Below are positions 22,844-30,468 of a stretch of 40,562 nucleotides of DNA, piece by piece. Source of the DNA: an uncultured Collinsella sp. (GTDB lineage Bacteria > Actinomycetota > Coriobacteriia > Coriobacteriales > Coriobacteriaceae). Where the stretch lies: the NCBI GenBank assembly GCA_902475445.1, contig CABRZN010000008.1:1-40562 (forward strand). The letters run 5' to 3'. Numbering within the stretch: position 1 is the first letter of the stretch; every line of letters starts with the position of its first letter. The notes under the pieces are model-generated. The model was not told the DNA's origin. It did no database searches and saw only the letters and a program-made list of their open reading frames with translations. Both the position numbers and the translations under genes were made by a program.

Positions 22844-23099
22844 GACTACCTCCGACATCTTGCAGAAAGCGAACGATGTTTCGAATGGTCCCCGCTGTCA
22901 ATTCGTCAGATGGATAAGGCGCGTGCATTACGAACATCCTGCCATCTGATGGCCTGTAGAAGCGAACGCGCGATCCGGACGTCTTGCCTTTGCTGTCCAT
23001 TTCAAAGCCATATGAAGCCATAACTTTAAGAAAGTCAGCAAATCTATACGTTGAAGGACAGCTAAGCAGCTGGGCGATGAGTTTATCGGATCGAGTCAT
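22836..23099 (-). CDS. hicA: HicA-family mRNA interferase toxin
   Basis: An 87-residue small toxin of the double-stranded-RNA-binding fold that cleaves mRNA. The pattern KTSGSRVRFYRPSDGRMFVMHAPYPSDELTAG..RNIVRFL follows the HicA domain (given here in shortened form). The canonical GSHH catalytic His is replaced by GSRV; a His remains in MHAPYP, as in one HicA branch. GTGAGGCGG precedes the ATG. Upstream lie a promoter with a palindromic operator and a second promoter covered by two SOS-box-like sites. Confidence 0.9.
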   Translation of the reverse strand: MTRSDKLIAQLLSCPSTYRFADFLKVMASYGFEMDSKGKTSGSRVRFYRPSDGRMFVMHAPYPSDELTAGTIRNIVRFLQDVGGSHE

Positions 23100-23113
23100 C
23101 CCGCCTCACATTC

Positions 23114-23134
23114 TGCAACTATATTCTAGTTGCA
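23114..23134. promoter_or_regulatory. Putative HicB operator
   Basis: TGCAACTA (23114-23121) and TAGTTGCA (23127-23134) form an 8-bp inverted repeat around 5 bases. It overlaps the -10 box of the proximal hicAB promoter, where a ribbon-helix-helix repressor would act. Confidence 0.65.
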
Positions 23135-23151
23135 ATTTCAGTTCGATGCAA
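23123..23151 (-). promoter_or_regulatory. Proximal hicAB promoter
   Basis: On the minus strand, TTGCAT (-35, at 23146-23151) and TAGAAT (-10, at 23123-23128) are 17 bp apart. The hicA start is 24 bp beyond the -10. Confidence 0.65.
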
Positions 23152-23159
23152 GCACCTCT

Positions 23160-23195
23160 ACTATAGAACATGTGTTCGTATAGAACAAGTGTTCG
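23160..23195 (-). promoter_or_regulatory. Distal hicAB promoter overlapped by two SOS-box-like sites
   Basis: On the minus strand, TTGTTC (23183-23188) and TATAGT (23160-23165) are 17 bp apart. Two sites CGAAC-N4-GTTC occupy 23166-23178 and 23183-23195 and cover the spacer and the -35. They agree with the Gram-positive LexA box CGAAC-N4-GTTCG except for the last base. An ATAGAACA word in both sites also recalls the GntR sites at 18468, an alternative reading. Confidence 0.5.
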
Positions 23196-23240
23196 AACTA
23201 CCACGAAGGGCGCCTGTGAACTGCGCCCTTCGTGGTAGTT
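23196..23240. terminator. 18-bp perfect hairpin after the M16C peptidase
   Basis: AACTACCACGAAGGGCGC (23196-23213) pairs fully with 23223-23240 around the loop CTGTGAACT. It stands 14 bp after the peptidase stop (minus strand) and probably ends that transcript. The CCTGTG loop and long stem also fit the palindromic repeat family. Confidence 0.7.
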
Positions 23241-23254
23241 TTGCTTGCCGTGCC

Positions 23255-26200
23255 TTAGCCCAGCAGGTCGACTACGTTAAAGCCGGCGTTGCTCTTGGCG
23301 ATGACGTCTCGGCCGCCAAAGACACAGGTGGGCGAGACGGCTGCGATGCGCGTCACGTCGGCGCCGAGCGAGCGAAGCTCACCGGGCGTGGCGGCGAGCA
23401 TCTGGGCGCGGCGTTCCTCGCGTGCGTGCGGATCGAGCCCGGCCAGGTAGGTCGTGTTGCGGCGCTTGGTGAGCGCGTACGGCTTCACCGGCGCGTCCAT
23501 GCCGCTCACGCAGCTCACGATAAAGCCCTCAAAGGCAGCCTCGTCGGGCTCAAAGCTGCCGAGCCATTCGCCCGCGCGCGCCACGCGCTCAATCGAGGGG
23601 TCGATTGCCGGGTCGCGGTAGGTGTAGAACGCCGCCTGACGCTCGCCGGCCGCGCGGAATCCGCAGCCGTACGCACCGCCCTTAACGCGGATCTCGTTCC
23701 ACAGATAGTCGTAGGAGAGCGCGTTGGCGGCAACCGCCCAGGCGCCCGTCACGTCGATGCCCAGGCGACGCGGATCGCACGCGCTTGCCGCAAAGCAGAT
23801 ATCGCTGGGGATGACAAAGGCCTCGTGGCGGTCGTGCGGCGTCGGCACCACGAGCGCGTTGCGGCCGGCATCGGCGCCGTCGCCAGCGCCTAGTCCCAGG
23901 TCGCCCGCGGCTGCCCGGTACGCGTCAAAGTCCTCGTCGCTGCCGGTAAAGCTCGCCAGGCAGCCGTCGGCCACAAAGATGCGCTCCGCCAGCTCGGCAA
24001 GCTTGGTACGCAGCCCGTCCACGCGCCCGTCAAAGTGCTCGAGCAAATCGCGCAGGAACAAGTAGAAGTCTACGCCCGAGAGCTGCTCGCGCACCACGGC
24101 CGAAGGCGAGCTGTAGCTCATCGCGCGACCGAGCGCCGCCGAATGACCGTTGTTGATAAAGCCCTGCTCAAGCCCAATGCGAATCTGCGTGAGCACGTCG
24201 CGCACGCGGTCGGCGTCGGCGTCTGCCAAAAGCGTGCTCGACCATACCTCGCGCGGCAGACTCGCCAGCGCATCGATCTTCTCGGACAGGGCGCCGGCGC
24301 TCACCAGCAGGTAGGGGCGCACGCCGTCCACTTCGGGCTGCGTCATGACCTCGGTCGTAAAGCTCAAAAAGCCCAGCTTGCCAGCGAGCAAGTTGTCGAG
24401 TTCCTCGGCCGAGTGCTCGCTCGTGGGCAGCTGTTTGAGAAGGCGGCAGAGCAGTGTCACATAGGGCAGGTCCTCAAACGCGACGCAGCTCAGGTCGAAA
24501 TACTGCATGGCGTAGGCCAGACGGTTGGTGGGGATGCCGTGGCGCAGGCAGGGGATGGGCGCGGTCGTGTCCACGACCAGTGGCGGCTCGGGGCGCGCCT
24601 CGCCAATGTCGGACACGCGCAGGCGCGGCAGCGTGGCCTTGGCCTCGGGTGTGTCTTCCGCCTCCTGCGCGGCACGCAGCGCGGCCGTGCGCTCGACCAC
24701 GTCGGCCAGCTCGGCATCGGTCATGGCATCGCGCTTGGCTGCCAGCTCGGCGGCCTCGGCACCCTCCGAACCCTCGGCGGCGTCCACCGGCACCAGCTCG
24801 ACCAGTGCCATGTGATCGTTCTGCAGCACCAGCTCGCGCAGCAGGTCCTCAAAATAGCTGCCGTCCAGCTCGCCGCGCAGCTCCTCGTACACCGGACCGT
24901 ACTTGAGCGCCAGCGTTGCAGCATCGTCATCGTAGAGCCAGGTGCTCAGCGCGTCGCACGCAATGGCCACGCCGTCGGCGATACCGTAGTCGCGCTGGCG
25001 CAGGTCGTATTCGTTGCTGCTGATGATGGCTTCCAGGCGCTCGCGCGGAACGCCGTGCTCGCACAGGTCGCGGCAGGCGTCCTGGAACACGCGGCGCAGC
25101 TCGCGCGCCACGCCGGGCTGCGCATTTTGCAGCATGATGAGCTCGTAGGGCTGCAGGCTTTCGGCCGCGGTGTAGCTCACCACGTTGCCGCCCAGGCCGG
25201 CGGCCAGAATGGCCTTCTTAACCGGCGCTTCGTTGGAGCCCAGCAGTGCCTCAAACAGGATATCCGCCGCGATCGTGCGTTTGCGGTCGAGCGCGCTGCC
25301 CAGCACCAGGCCCAGGCCCACCAGGGCGTTCTCGGGTGTAGTGGCCATCTCGACGCGCTTGTACTCGCAGGTCACGGGTGCCTGCACGCCCAGCGGATTG
25401 GGCGCCAGCGTGGACGGGTCCTCGCCGGCGGCGACGGCAGCGTCCATGCGGCGGCTCGCGGCACTCGGCTGCGACAGATAACGCTCGTCCAAAAAGGCCA
25501 GTGCGCGGTCCACATCTAGGTCGCCGTAGAGCGTTATATAAGAGTTGGAAGGATTGTAGTGGCGCGCGTGCGTGTCCAGGAACTGCTCGTAGGTGAGCGC
25601 AGGGATTGCGCGCGGGTCGCCGCCGCTCTCGTGCGCATAGGCGGTGTCGGGATAGAGCGCGGCGTTGACGGCGTCGTCCAGCACGCTCATGGGGTCGGAC
25701 AGCGCGCCCTTCATCTCGTTGAACACCACGCCGTTATAGCGCAGCGTGCCCTCGTGCAGGCTCGCGGCGCTGCCGTCGCCCCCGGCGTCCTCCGGCAGGT
25801 CCAGCTCGTAGTGCCAGCCCTCCTGCTCAAAAATGGTGGGCTTGGTGTAGATGGCCGGGTTGAACACCGCGTCCAGGTACACGTCCATCAGGTTGTACAG
25901 GTCCTGTTCGTTGGTGGTGGCAACGGGGTAGATGGTCTTGTCGGGGTAGGTCATGGCGTTGAGGAACGTCTGCATGGAGCTCTTGATCAGGTCCACGAAC
26001 GGCTCCTTGACGGGAAACTTGGCCGATCCGCACAGCACCGAGTGCTCAAGAATATGGAACACGCCGGTGGAATCGGCCGGCGGCGTCTTAAAGCCAATGG
26101 CAAAGGCCTTGTTCTCGTCGTCGCACGCCAGGTACAGCAGGCGAGCGCCCGAGGTAGTGTGTCGCAGCACGTAAGCGTCCGAGTCGAGCTCGGGCACGGT

Positions 26201-26293
26201 CTCACAGCGCTCGACGGCAAAGTCGTGGCAGGTAGTGCCGGGCACCAGCAGCGCGGCGGCAGCGGCGCGCGGATCGGTTGAGGTGGTGGACAT
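23255..26293 (-). CDS. M16C-family metallopeptidase (presequence protease-like)
   Basis: A 1,012-residue zinc peptidase of the pitrilysin M16C family, which degrades unfolded peptides inside a closed two-half chamber. The inverted zinc motif H80-x-x-E83-H84 is in HILEHSVL; the distal ligand region is FNEMKGALSDP (about residue 180). The M16C-associated domain lies in the middle (about 480-730) and a second inactive peptidase-like half follows, giving full family length. The start at 26293 has AAAGGAG upstream; the frame is open for 58 more codons without a site. No signal peptide is visible, so it is probably cytoplasmic. Confidence 0.93.
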   Translation of the reverse strand: MSTTSTDPRAAAAALLVPGTTCHDFAVERCETVPELDSDAYVLRHTTSGARLLYLACDDENKAFAIGFKTPPADSTGVFHILEHSVLCGSAKFPVKEPFVDLIKSSMQTFLNAMTYPDKTIYPVATTNEQDLYNLMDVYLDAVFNPAIYTKPTIFEQEGWHYELDLPEDAGGDGSAASLHEGTLRYNGVVFNEMKGALSDPMSVLDDAVNAALYPDTAYAHESGGDPRAIPALTYEQFLDTHARHYNPSNSYITLYGDLDVDRALAFLDERYLSQPSAASRRMDAAVAAGEDPSTLAPNPLGVQAPVTCEYKRVEMATTPENALVGLGLVLGSALDRKRTIAADILFEALLGSNEAPVKKAILAAGLGGNVVSYTAAESLQPYELIMLQNAQPGVARELRRVFQDACRDLCEHGVPRERLEAIISSNEYDLRQRDYGIADGVAIACDALSTWLYDDDAATLALKYGPVYEELRGELDGSYFEDLLRELVLQNDHMALVELVPVDAAEGSEGAEAAELAAKRDAMTDAELADVVERTAALRAAQEAEDTPEAKATLPRLRVSDIGEARPEPPLVVDTTAPIPCLRHGIPTNRLAYAMQYFDLSCVAFEDLPYVTLLCRLLKQLPTSEHSAEELDNLLAGKLGFLSFTTEVMTQPEVDGVRPYLLVSAGALSEKIDALASLPREVWSSTLLADADADRVRDVLTQIRIGLEQGFINNGHSAALGRAMSYSSPSAVVREQLSGVDFYLFLRDLLEHFDGRVDGLRTKLAELAERIFVADGCLASFTGSDEDFDAYRAAAGDLGLGAGDGADAGRNALVVPTPHDRHEAFVIPSDICFAASACDPRRLGIDVTGAWAVAANALSYDYLWNEIRVKGGAYGCGFRAAGERQAAFYTYRDPAIDPSIERVARAGEWLGSFEPDEAAFEGFIVSCVSGMDAPVKPYALTKRRNTTYLAGLDPHAREERRAQMLAATPGELRSLGADVTRIAAVSPTCVFGGRDVIAKSNAGFNVVDLLG

Positions 26294-26518
26294 ATGCAGT
26301 CTCCTTTGACGCCCCAGCGGGGGCGAATCGAGTCGAATCCTCGAGAGTATACCCATATGGGGCCGTGGTTCTGCGGCGAACTGGAGACGATGTGGGTGGA
26401 CTAGCCTAGCTAGGTTGATAACGAATGCCGCGGGTAGCCGCTGCATCCCGCTAAAGTGAAATAACACCCCGTTTACCGAATCATTTAGGAAATATATGGA
26501 CTCCTAAAAAGTTCTAAT

Positions 26519-26526
26519 ACAATATA
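26519..26526. promoter_or_regulatory. ACAATATA word shared with the PTS 2 promoter
   Basis: ACAATATA occurs here, 48 bp before regulator 4, and at 27395-27402, just before the PTS 2 genes. It is short and AT-rich, so this is only a candidate operator. The rest of the 280-bp gap shows AT-rich sequence typical of a promoter. Confidence 0.3.
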
Positions 26527-26573
26527 AGTCATATATCTATAAGCTGCTGATTCCTTGCAAAGGTATGGTTGAT

Positions 26574-27278
26574 ATGGTTGAAGCAAATAGCGTTATCCCC
26601 CTGTACAAACAGATTGTTCGTGCGCTTTCTGATTCGATCGCCAACGGCACGTACCGCCCGGGAGATAAGCTTCCGACCGAGGCGGAGCTCATCGAGCAAT
26701 TTGGCGTGAGCCGAATAACGGTTCGCTCCGCAATTAAAGAAATGGAAGATGCTGGGCTTGTTGAGAGGGCCCGCGGCAAGGGCACGTTCGTTTCGTCGGA
26801 CACACAGATGTATGCCGCGGACGACCGTGAGAGCTTTACCCATTCGTGCCAGCTTGCTGGAAAACAGGCGTCTACCAGGGTTCTCGCAATGGGCTGGGAC
26901 TTCCCAAGCCTGCGAGACGCGAAGTTCCTAGGCGTAGACGATACCCAAAAGGTATTGCGTAGTCGTCGTCTGCGCCTTGTGGATGACAAGCCCACGATGC
27001 TGGAAACCAATAGCTATTCCGCTGCGCTTTCTTTTTTGGAGCATGAATCCCTCGAGGATTCGCTGATGGCGGTACTCGATCGCCAGGGGATCAAGATGGG
27101 TCCCAACACGCGTACGCTCGAGGTCTGCTATGCGAGCGAGCTCGAGGCGACATACCTTAACGTGGAGCTGGACTCTCCGCTGCTTCTGTTTGTCGATAGA
27201 CGTTATGCTCCAAGCGGCGAGCCGCTTTTCATCTCCCGTCAGGTGTACTGCACCGAGCGACTGAAGTTCTATCTGTAA
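26574..27278 (+). CDS. GntR/HutC-family transcriptional regulator (regulator 4)
   Basis: A 234-residue GntR protein with a winged helix at about 5-72 (KLPTEAELIEQFGVSRITVR, wing ARGKGTFVS) and a UTRA domain at about 80-232. It is divergent in sequence from regulators 2 and 3 and nearer in style to regulator 1 (RTLEVCYASELEATYLNVE against TFEVCYASQNEAFLLNVE). Of two close ATG codons, 26574 has AAAGG 10 bp upstream, whereas 26565 is only 1 bp from it. The PTS EIIA gene follows 150 bp downstream in the same direction, so regulation of PTS 2 is the natural guess. Confidence 0.9.
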   Translation: MVEANSVIPLYKQIVRALSDSIANGTYRPGDKLPTEAELIEQFGVSRITVRSAIKEMEDAGLVERARGKGTFVSSDTQMYAADDRESFTHSCQLAGKQASTRVLAMGWDFPSLRDAKFLGVDDTQKVLRSRRLRLVDDKPTMLETNSYSAALSFLEHESLEDSLMAVLDRQGIKMGPNTRTLEVCYASELEATYLNVELDSPLLLFVDRRYAPSGEPLFISRQVYCTERLKFYL

Positions 27279-27428
27279 GCAAGGGCGGCCGTTCTGTAAA
27301 AGGAGCGGCCGTTTTACCGACCAATTGTTACCGTTCGCGGAATTAGAGAACTAACGCACCGCAAAAAAGGAAATTGCTTATATACTTTGTTATGACAATA
27401 TAGTACGTCTTATTGATATTGGAGAACT

Positions 27429-27848
27429 ATGAATAAGATATTGCTAGCGAGTCATGGTTATCTCGCCCAAGGTATGAAAAGCTCTCTGGAGATTCTGATG
27501 GGCGCCAACGACCGAATCGAGTGTCTGTGCGCCTATGTCGATGACGACACGAGGGATGTCGCAGCGCTTATCGATGCTTGGATGGAGTCGAAGGATCCGG
27601 CCGACACGTGGTTTGTCGTAACTGACATCTTTGGCGGTTCCGTAAACAACGAGTTCATCCAGAGGCAGGCCGCCGGATCGTTTACGTTGATCGCCGGAAT
27701 GAACTTGCCGCTGCTGGTGGAAATGGTTACACAGCTGGACTTCCTAGATGCGGACAAGGCCAAAGCCGCGGTCGAGGGATCGCGTTCGTTTATCCAGCTT
27801 TGTGAGGCGGCGGATATGCTCGCCGATGTCGAAGAAGAAGAGTTCTAG
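27429..27848 (+). CDS. Mannose-family PTS EIIA component
   Basis: A 139-residue cytoplasmic EIIA domain protein with phospho-accepting H9 in ILLASHGYLAQGM. The WFVVTDIFGGSVNNEF segment (about 60-75) is typical of the family and matches VYVLTDMLGSSVNNSM in the PTS 1 fusion. It ends in an acidic tail. GGAG precedes the start. It receives phosphate from HPr and passes it to the EIIB encoded next. Unlike PTS 1, it is a free-standing gene. Confidence 0.95.
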   Translation: MNKILLASHGYLAQGMKSSLEILMGANDRIECLCAYVDDDTRDVAALIDAWMESKDPADTWFVVTDIFGGSVNNEFIQRQAAGSFTLIAGMNLPLLVEMVTQLDFLDADKAKAAVEGSRSFIQLCEAADMLADVEEEEF

Positions 27849-27910
27849 CTCAAGCTTCAACGAATAATTCAACCCTGTCATTACCTTTATTACGCGCGGA
27901 GATGATTACG

Positions 27911-28384
27911 ATGATTAAGCTTACGAGGGTCGATTACCGATTGATTCACGGCCAGGTCGCCATGTCCTGGACGCATGCGCTGGATGTCGATTGCATCCTG
28001 TGTGCCAGCGACGCCGTGGCAAAAGACGACATGAGAAAAGCCGCTTTGAGGCTAGCTCGTCCCAACGGCGTGAAGCTCGTCATAAAAGACGTGAACGCTG
28101 CTATCGAGGCGCTCAACAGCGGCGTCACCGACAAGTATTCGCTGTTTATCGTTGTCGAGACGATCGAGGATGCCTATCGCCTTGCTAAGGGTTGCAAAGA
28201 CATCAAGGAGATCAATTTGGGCGGAACTCGAAAGTCTCCCGAGACCACGCTTCATCCGACCCCCGCGATCTTTGCGACCGAAACCGATGCCGAGCATATC
28301 CAAGAGCTTGTCAACGATGGCGTGGTTATCGAAATCCGTCAGGTTCCCAATGACTCAAAGGTACTTGCCAAGGACGTTTTCTAG
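27911..28384 (+). CDS. Mannose-family PTS EIIB component
   Basis: A 157-residue cytoplasmic EIIB protein. Phospho-accepting H13 is in RVDYRLIHGQVAMSW. The INLGG segment near residue 98 is a further family mark. The ATG at 27911 has GGAG about 9 bp upstream; ATG 27902 directly touches that site and is unlikely. The gene lies 62 bp after EIIA and is followed by a strong terminator, so EIIA and EIIB form their own transcript, separate from the deglycase, EIIC and EIID genes. Confidence 0.94.
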   Translation: MIKLTRVDYRLIHGQVAMSWTHALDVDCILCASDAVAKDDMRKAALRLARPNGVKLVIKDVNAAIEALNSGVTDKYSLFIVVETIEDAYRLAKGCKDIKEINLGGTRKSPETTLHPTPAIFATETDAEHIQELVNDGVVIEIRQVPNDSKVLAKDVF

Positions 28385-28434
28385 CTGGAAACATGCCATT
28401 GTCTAGCATTTATTAACTAGGTCCTCCTTTCTTT

Positions 28435-28466
28435 AGCCCGCCGATCATTTGATCGGCGGGCTTTTT
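28435..28466 (+). terminator. Strong intrinsic terminator after EIIB
   Basis: AGCCCGCCGATCA (28435-28447) pairs perfectly with TGATCGGCGGGCT, followed by TTTTT. It splits the PTS 2 locus into two transcription units. Confidence 0.95.
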
Positions 28467-28500
28467 ATTAAAGAAAAATCAAAAAAATCTGAAATAGTTC

Positions 28501-28558
28501 TTGCATAGTTAGTTATATAAAGTATTATAACGTCATGGGATGAATGAAGGGTTCATCC
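28501..28558 (+). promoter_or_regulatory. Deglycase 4 promoter, GTTATA/TATAAC operator and leader hairpin
   Basis: TTGCAT (28501-28506) and TATTAT (28523-28528) are 16 bp apart. GTTATA (28512-28517) and TATAAC (28526-28531) form an inverted pair across the promoter; the second is part of TATAACG as at the EamA and PTS 1 promoters. The leader has a GGATGAA/TTCATCC hairpin (28538-28558). Confidence 0.6.
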
Positions 28559-28578
28559 AAGTGAGTTAGGAGTAAGGG

Positions 28579-29613
28579 ATGTTCAATTTCGATGAGCCTC
28601 GTTACGAGAAGGTTGTGAGCGATGCCCTCGCTCTCCGTCCTCAGATTGAGGCTGCCGTGGACAAGGTCTGCGAGCAGGGTTATTCCAACATCTTCTTCAT
28701 CGGCTGCGGCGGCACCTGGGCCCACACGCTCCCGATGAAGTATTGGGTCGAGACCACCACGGCCGACGTCGACGTCCACTGCGAGATTGCCGCTGAGTTC
28801 CTCGCATGCCCGCCCAAGACCTTCAACAAGGACTCGGTCTGCGTCTTCTCCACCCGTACCGGCACCACCCCCGAGATCATCGAGGCCGCCAAGTTCTGCC
28901 AGGAGCAGGGTGCCCGCACGCTGATGTATGTCTCCAACGACAACACCCCGGCCACTGAGTACGCCGATTACAAGTTCTTCAGCTTCGCCGAGGACGACGT
29001 TCTGTGCGAGGCCATCTACACCTACCAGATCACGCTGGTCGCCCGCTTCCTCAAGAACGCCGGCGCCTTCCCCAAGTACGACACCTTCATGGAGGAGTTC
29101 GGCAACATCGCTCCGTACCTCATCAAGGCCAAGGACGCTCAGGACGAGCGCTGCGCCGCCATGGCCGAGGACTTCAAGGACACCGATTACCACATGGTGA
29201 TTGGCTCCGGCATGCTCTGGGGTGAGGCCTACGACTACGCTATGTGCATTCTCGAGGAGATGCAGTGGATCAAGACCAAGTCTATCCACGCCGCCGAGTT
29301 CTTCCACGGCACCATCGAACTCTGCGAGGAGGGCACGAGCCTCATCATGCTCTACGGCGAGGACGACACCCGTAAGCTCATGGACCGCGTGGACAACTTC
29401 ACCCACATGCTCGCCGACGAGAAGGGCGTCCATGTCCGCGTGAACAAGTTCGACACCGCCGAGGTCGAGCTGCCGTTCAGCGACCCCGAGTTCCGCAAGA
29501 TCGTCTCCCCGATGGTCACCTACACCATCACCGAGCGTCTGAGCTGCCATCTCGAGCACGTCCGTAACCACCCGCTCACCACGCGTCGTTACTATCACCA
29601 GATGAACTACTAA
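28579..29613 (+). CDS. SIS-domain deglycase, FrlB/FraB/GfrF-like (paralog 4)
   Basis: A 344-residue double-SIS protein, the longest of the four. Phosphate-site segments are IGCGGTWAHTLP and STRTGTTPEIIE. E227 (in LEEMQW) and H243 (in AEFFHGTIE) form the 16-residue catalytic-type pair; the motif after His is GTIE rather than GPFE. It ends RRYYHQMNY. TTAGGAG precedes the ATG. It heads a unit with EIIC and EIID, after its own promoter and after the EIIA-EIIB terminator. Codons strongly favour C-ending forms, as in paralog 2, while the adjacent EIIC is less biased. Confidence 0.9.
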   Translation: MFNFDEPRYEKVVSDALALRPQIEAAVDKVCEQGYSNIFFIGCGGTWAHTLPMKYWVETTTADVDVHCEIAAEFLACPPKTFNKDSVCVFSTRTGTTPEIIEAAKFCQEQGARTLMYVSNDNTPATEYADYKFFSFAEDDVLCEAIYTYQITLVARFLKNAGAFPKYDTFMEEFGNIAPYLIKAKDAQDERCAAMAEDFKDTDYHMVIGSGMLWGEAYDYAMCILEEMQWIKTKSIHAAEFFHGTIELCEEGTSLIMLYGEDDTRKLMDRVDNFTHMLADEKGVHVRVNKFDTAEVELPFSDPEFRKIVSPMVTYTITERLSCHLEHVRNHPLTTRRYYHQMNY

Positions 29614-29634
29614 TCCTCTCAAATTGCTGCGGTT

Positions 29635-29673
29635 GTCTGCAGGCGAGCTGCGCAGAACGCCTCGCCTGCAGAC
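29635..29673 (+). other. Perfect 13-bp hairpin between deglycase 4 and EIIC
   Basis: GTCTGCAGGCGAG (29635-29647) pairs fully with CTCGCCTGCAGAC (29661-29673) around 13 bases. There is no long T run after it. It may stabilise the upstream mRNA end or limit read-through, giving more deglycase than transporter. Confidence 0.65.
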
Positions 29674-29694
29674 CTGTTTCTGGGGTTGATCGAA

Positions 29695-30468
29695 ATGGTT
29701 ATCCAGTATCTTCTAGTTGCACTGGTCGCATTTATTGCGTCCATGGACGAGCAATTATTTGGCATTACGATGCTTGGTCGTCCGCTGTTTACGAGCCTGT
29801 TTGTCGGCTTGATCCTTGGCGATGTCCAGCAGGGCGTTATCGTCGGCGCTGCTTTGGAGTCCATGTTCATGGGCGCCATCATGGTCGGCGCGGCGGTTCC
29901 TCCTGAGGTCTATGCCTTCGGCGTGCTTGGCTGCGCGTTTGCCGTCATTACGGGTACGGGCACGGCAACTGCCGTCGCGCTCGCCCTTCCCGTCTCCGTC
30001 TTCCTTCAGGTGTGGCGCAACTTCTGCTACGCCGTTCCGGGTGCCTTTGCCTGCAAGAAGATTGAGACCGCTCTGGCAAATCGCGATCTTGCAAAGGCGA
30101 ACCTGTACCATCTGACCGTCGTGCCGCTGTCGATTGGCATTCCGTCTGCACTGCTGGTGTTTTGCTCGCTGTTCTTTGGTGCCGACCTCATCAACAATGC
30201 GCTCAACGCGATTCCGCAGTTTGTGATGGACGGCCTCAACGTTGCATCCGGCGTCATGGTCTGCATCGGCTTCGCACTTCTTATTAGGACCATGGGCGAT
30301 AACAAGCTGCTTCCTTGGCTGTTCTTGGGATTCATTATGGTCATCTACCTCAAGATGGACGTTATCGGCGTCGCCGCAGCTGCCATTTGCGTCGCACTGC
30401 TCCTGGCCTTCCGCGAGGGCTCGTCCGGTCCGCAGACGGTTGCTGCAGATGAAGAGGAGGACTTCTAA
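29695..30468 (+). CDS. Mannose-family PTS EIIC membrane component
   Basis: A 257-residue EIIC channel protein, paralogous to the one at 9463: LGRPLFTSLFVGLILGDVQQ and GAALESMFMGAIMVGAAVPP match the family signature. It is hydrophobic throughout and ends in an acidic tail. The ATG at 29695 is preceded only by a weak GGGG; a TTG three codons earlier is an alternative. The stop codon overlaps the EIID start by one base (TAATG), a sign of translational coupling. Confidence 0.93.
   Translation: MVIQYLLVALVAFIASMDEQLFGITMLGRPLFTSLFVGLILGDVQQGVIVGAALESMFMGAIMVGAAVPPEVYAFGVLGCAFAVITGTGTATAVALALPVSVFLQVWRNFCYAVPGAFACKKIETALANRDLAKANLYHLTVVPLSIGIPSALLVFCSLFFGADLINNALNAIPQFVMDGLNVASGVMVCIGFALLIRTMGDNKLLPWLFLGFIMVIYLKMDVIGVAAAAICVALLLAFREGSSGPQTVAADEEEDF

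Noticed and set aside
24035..25519. 494-codon open frame on the plus strand inside the M16C peptidase gene
   Set aside because: Antisense to a clear peptidase; composition and lack of motifs mark it as a shadow.
27279..27330. Terminator after regulator 4
   Set aside because: GCGGCCGTT occurs twice as a direct repeat; only a self-complementary 6-bp word and an AT stem can pair, too weak to call.
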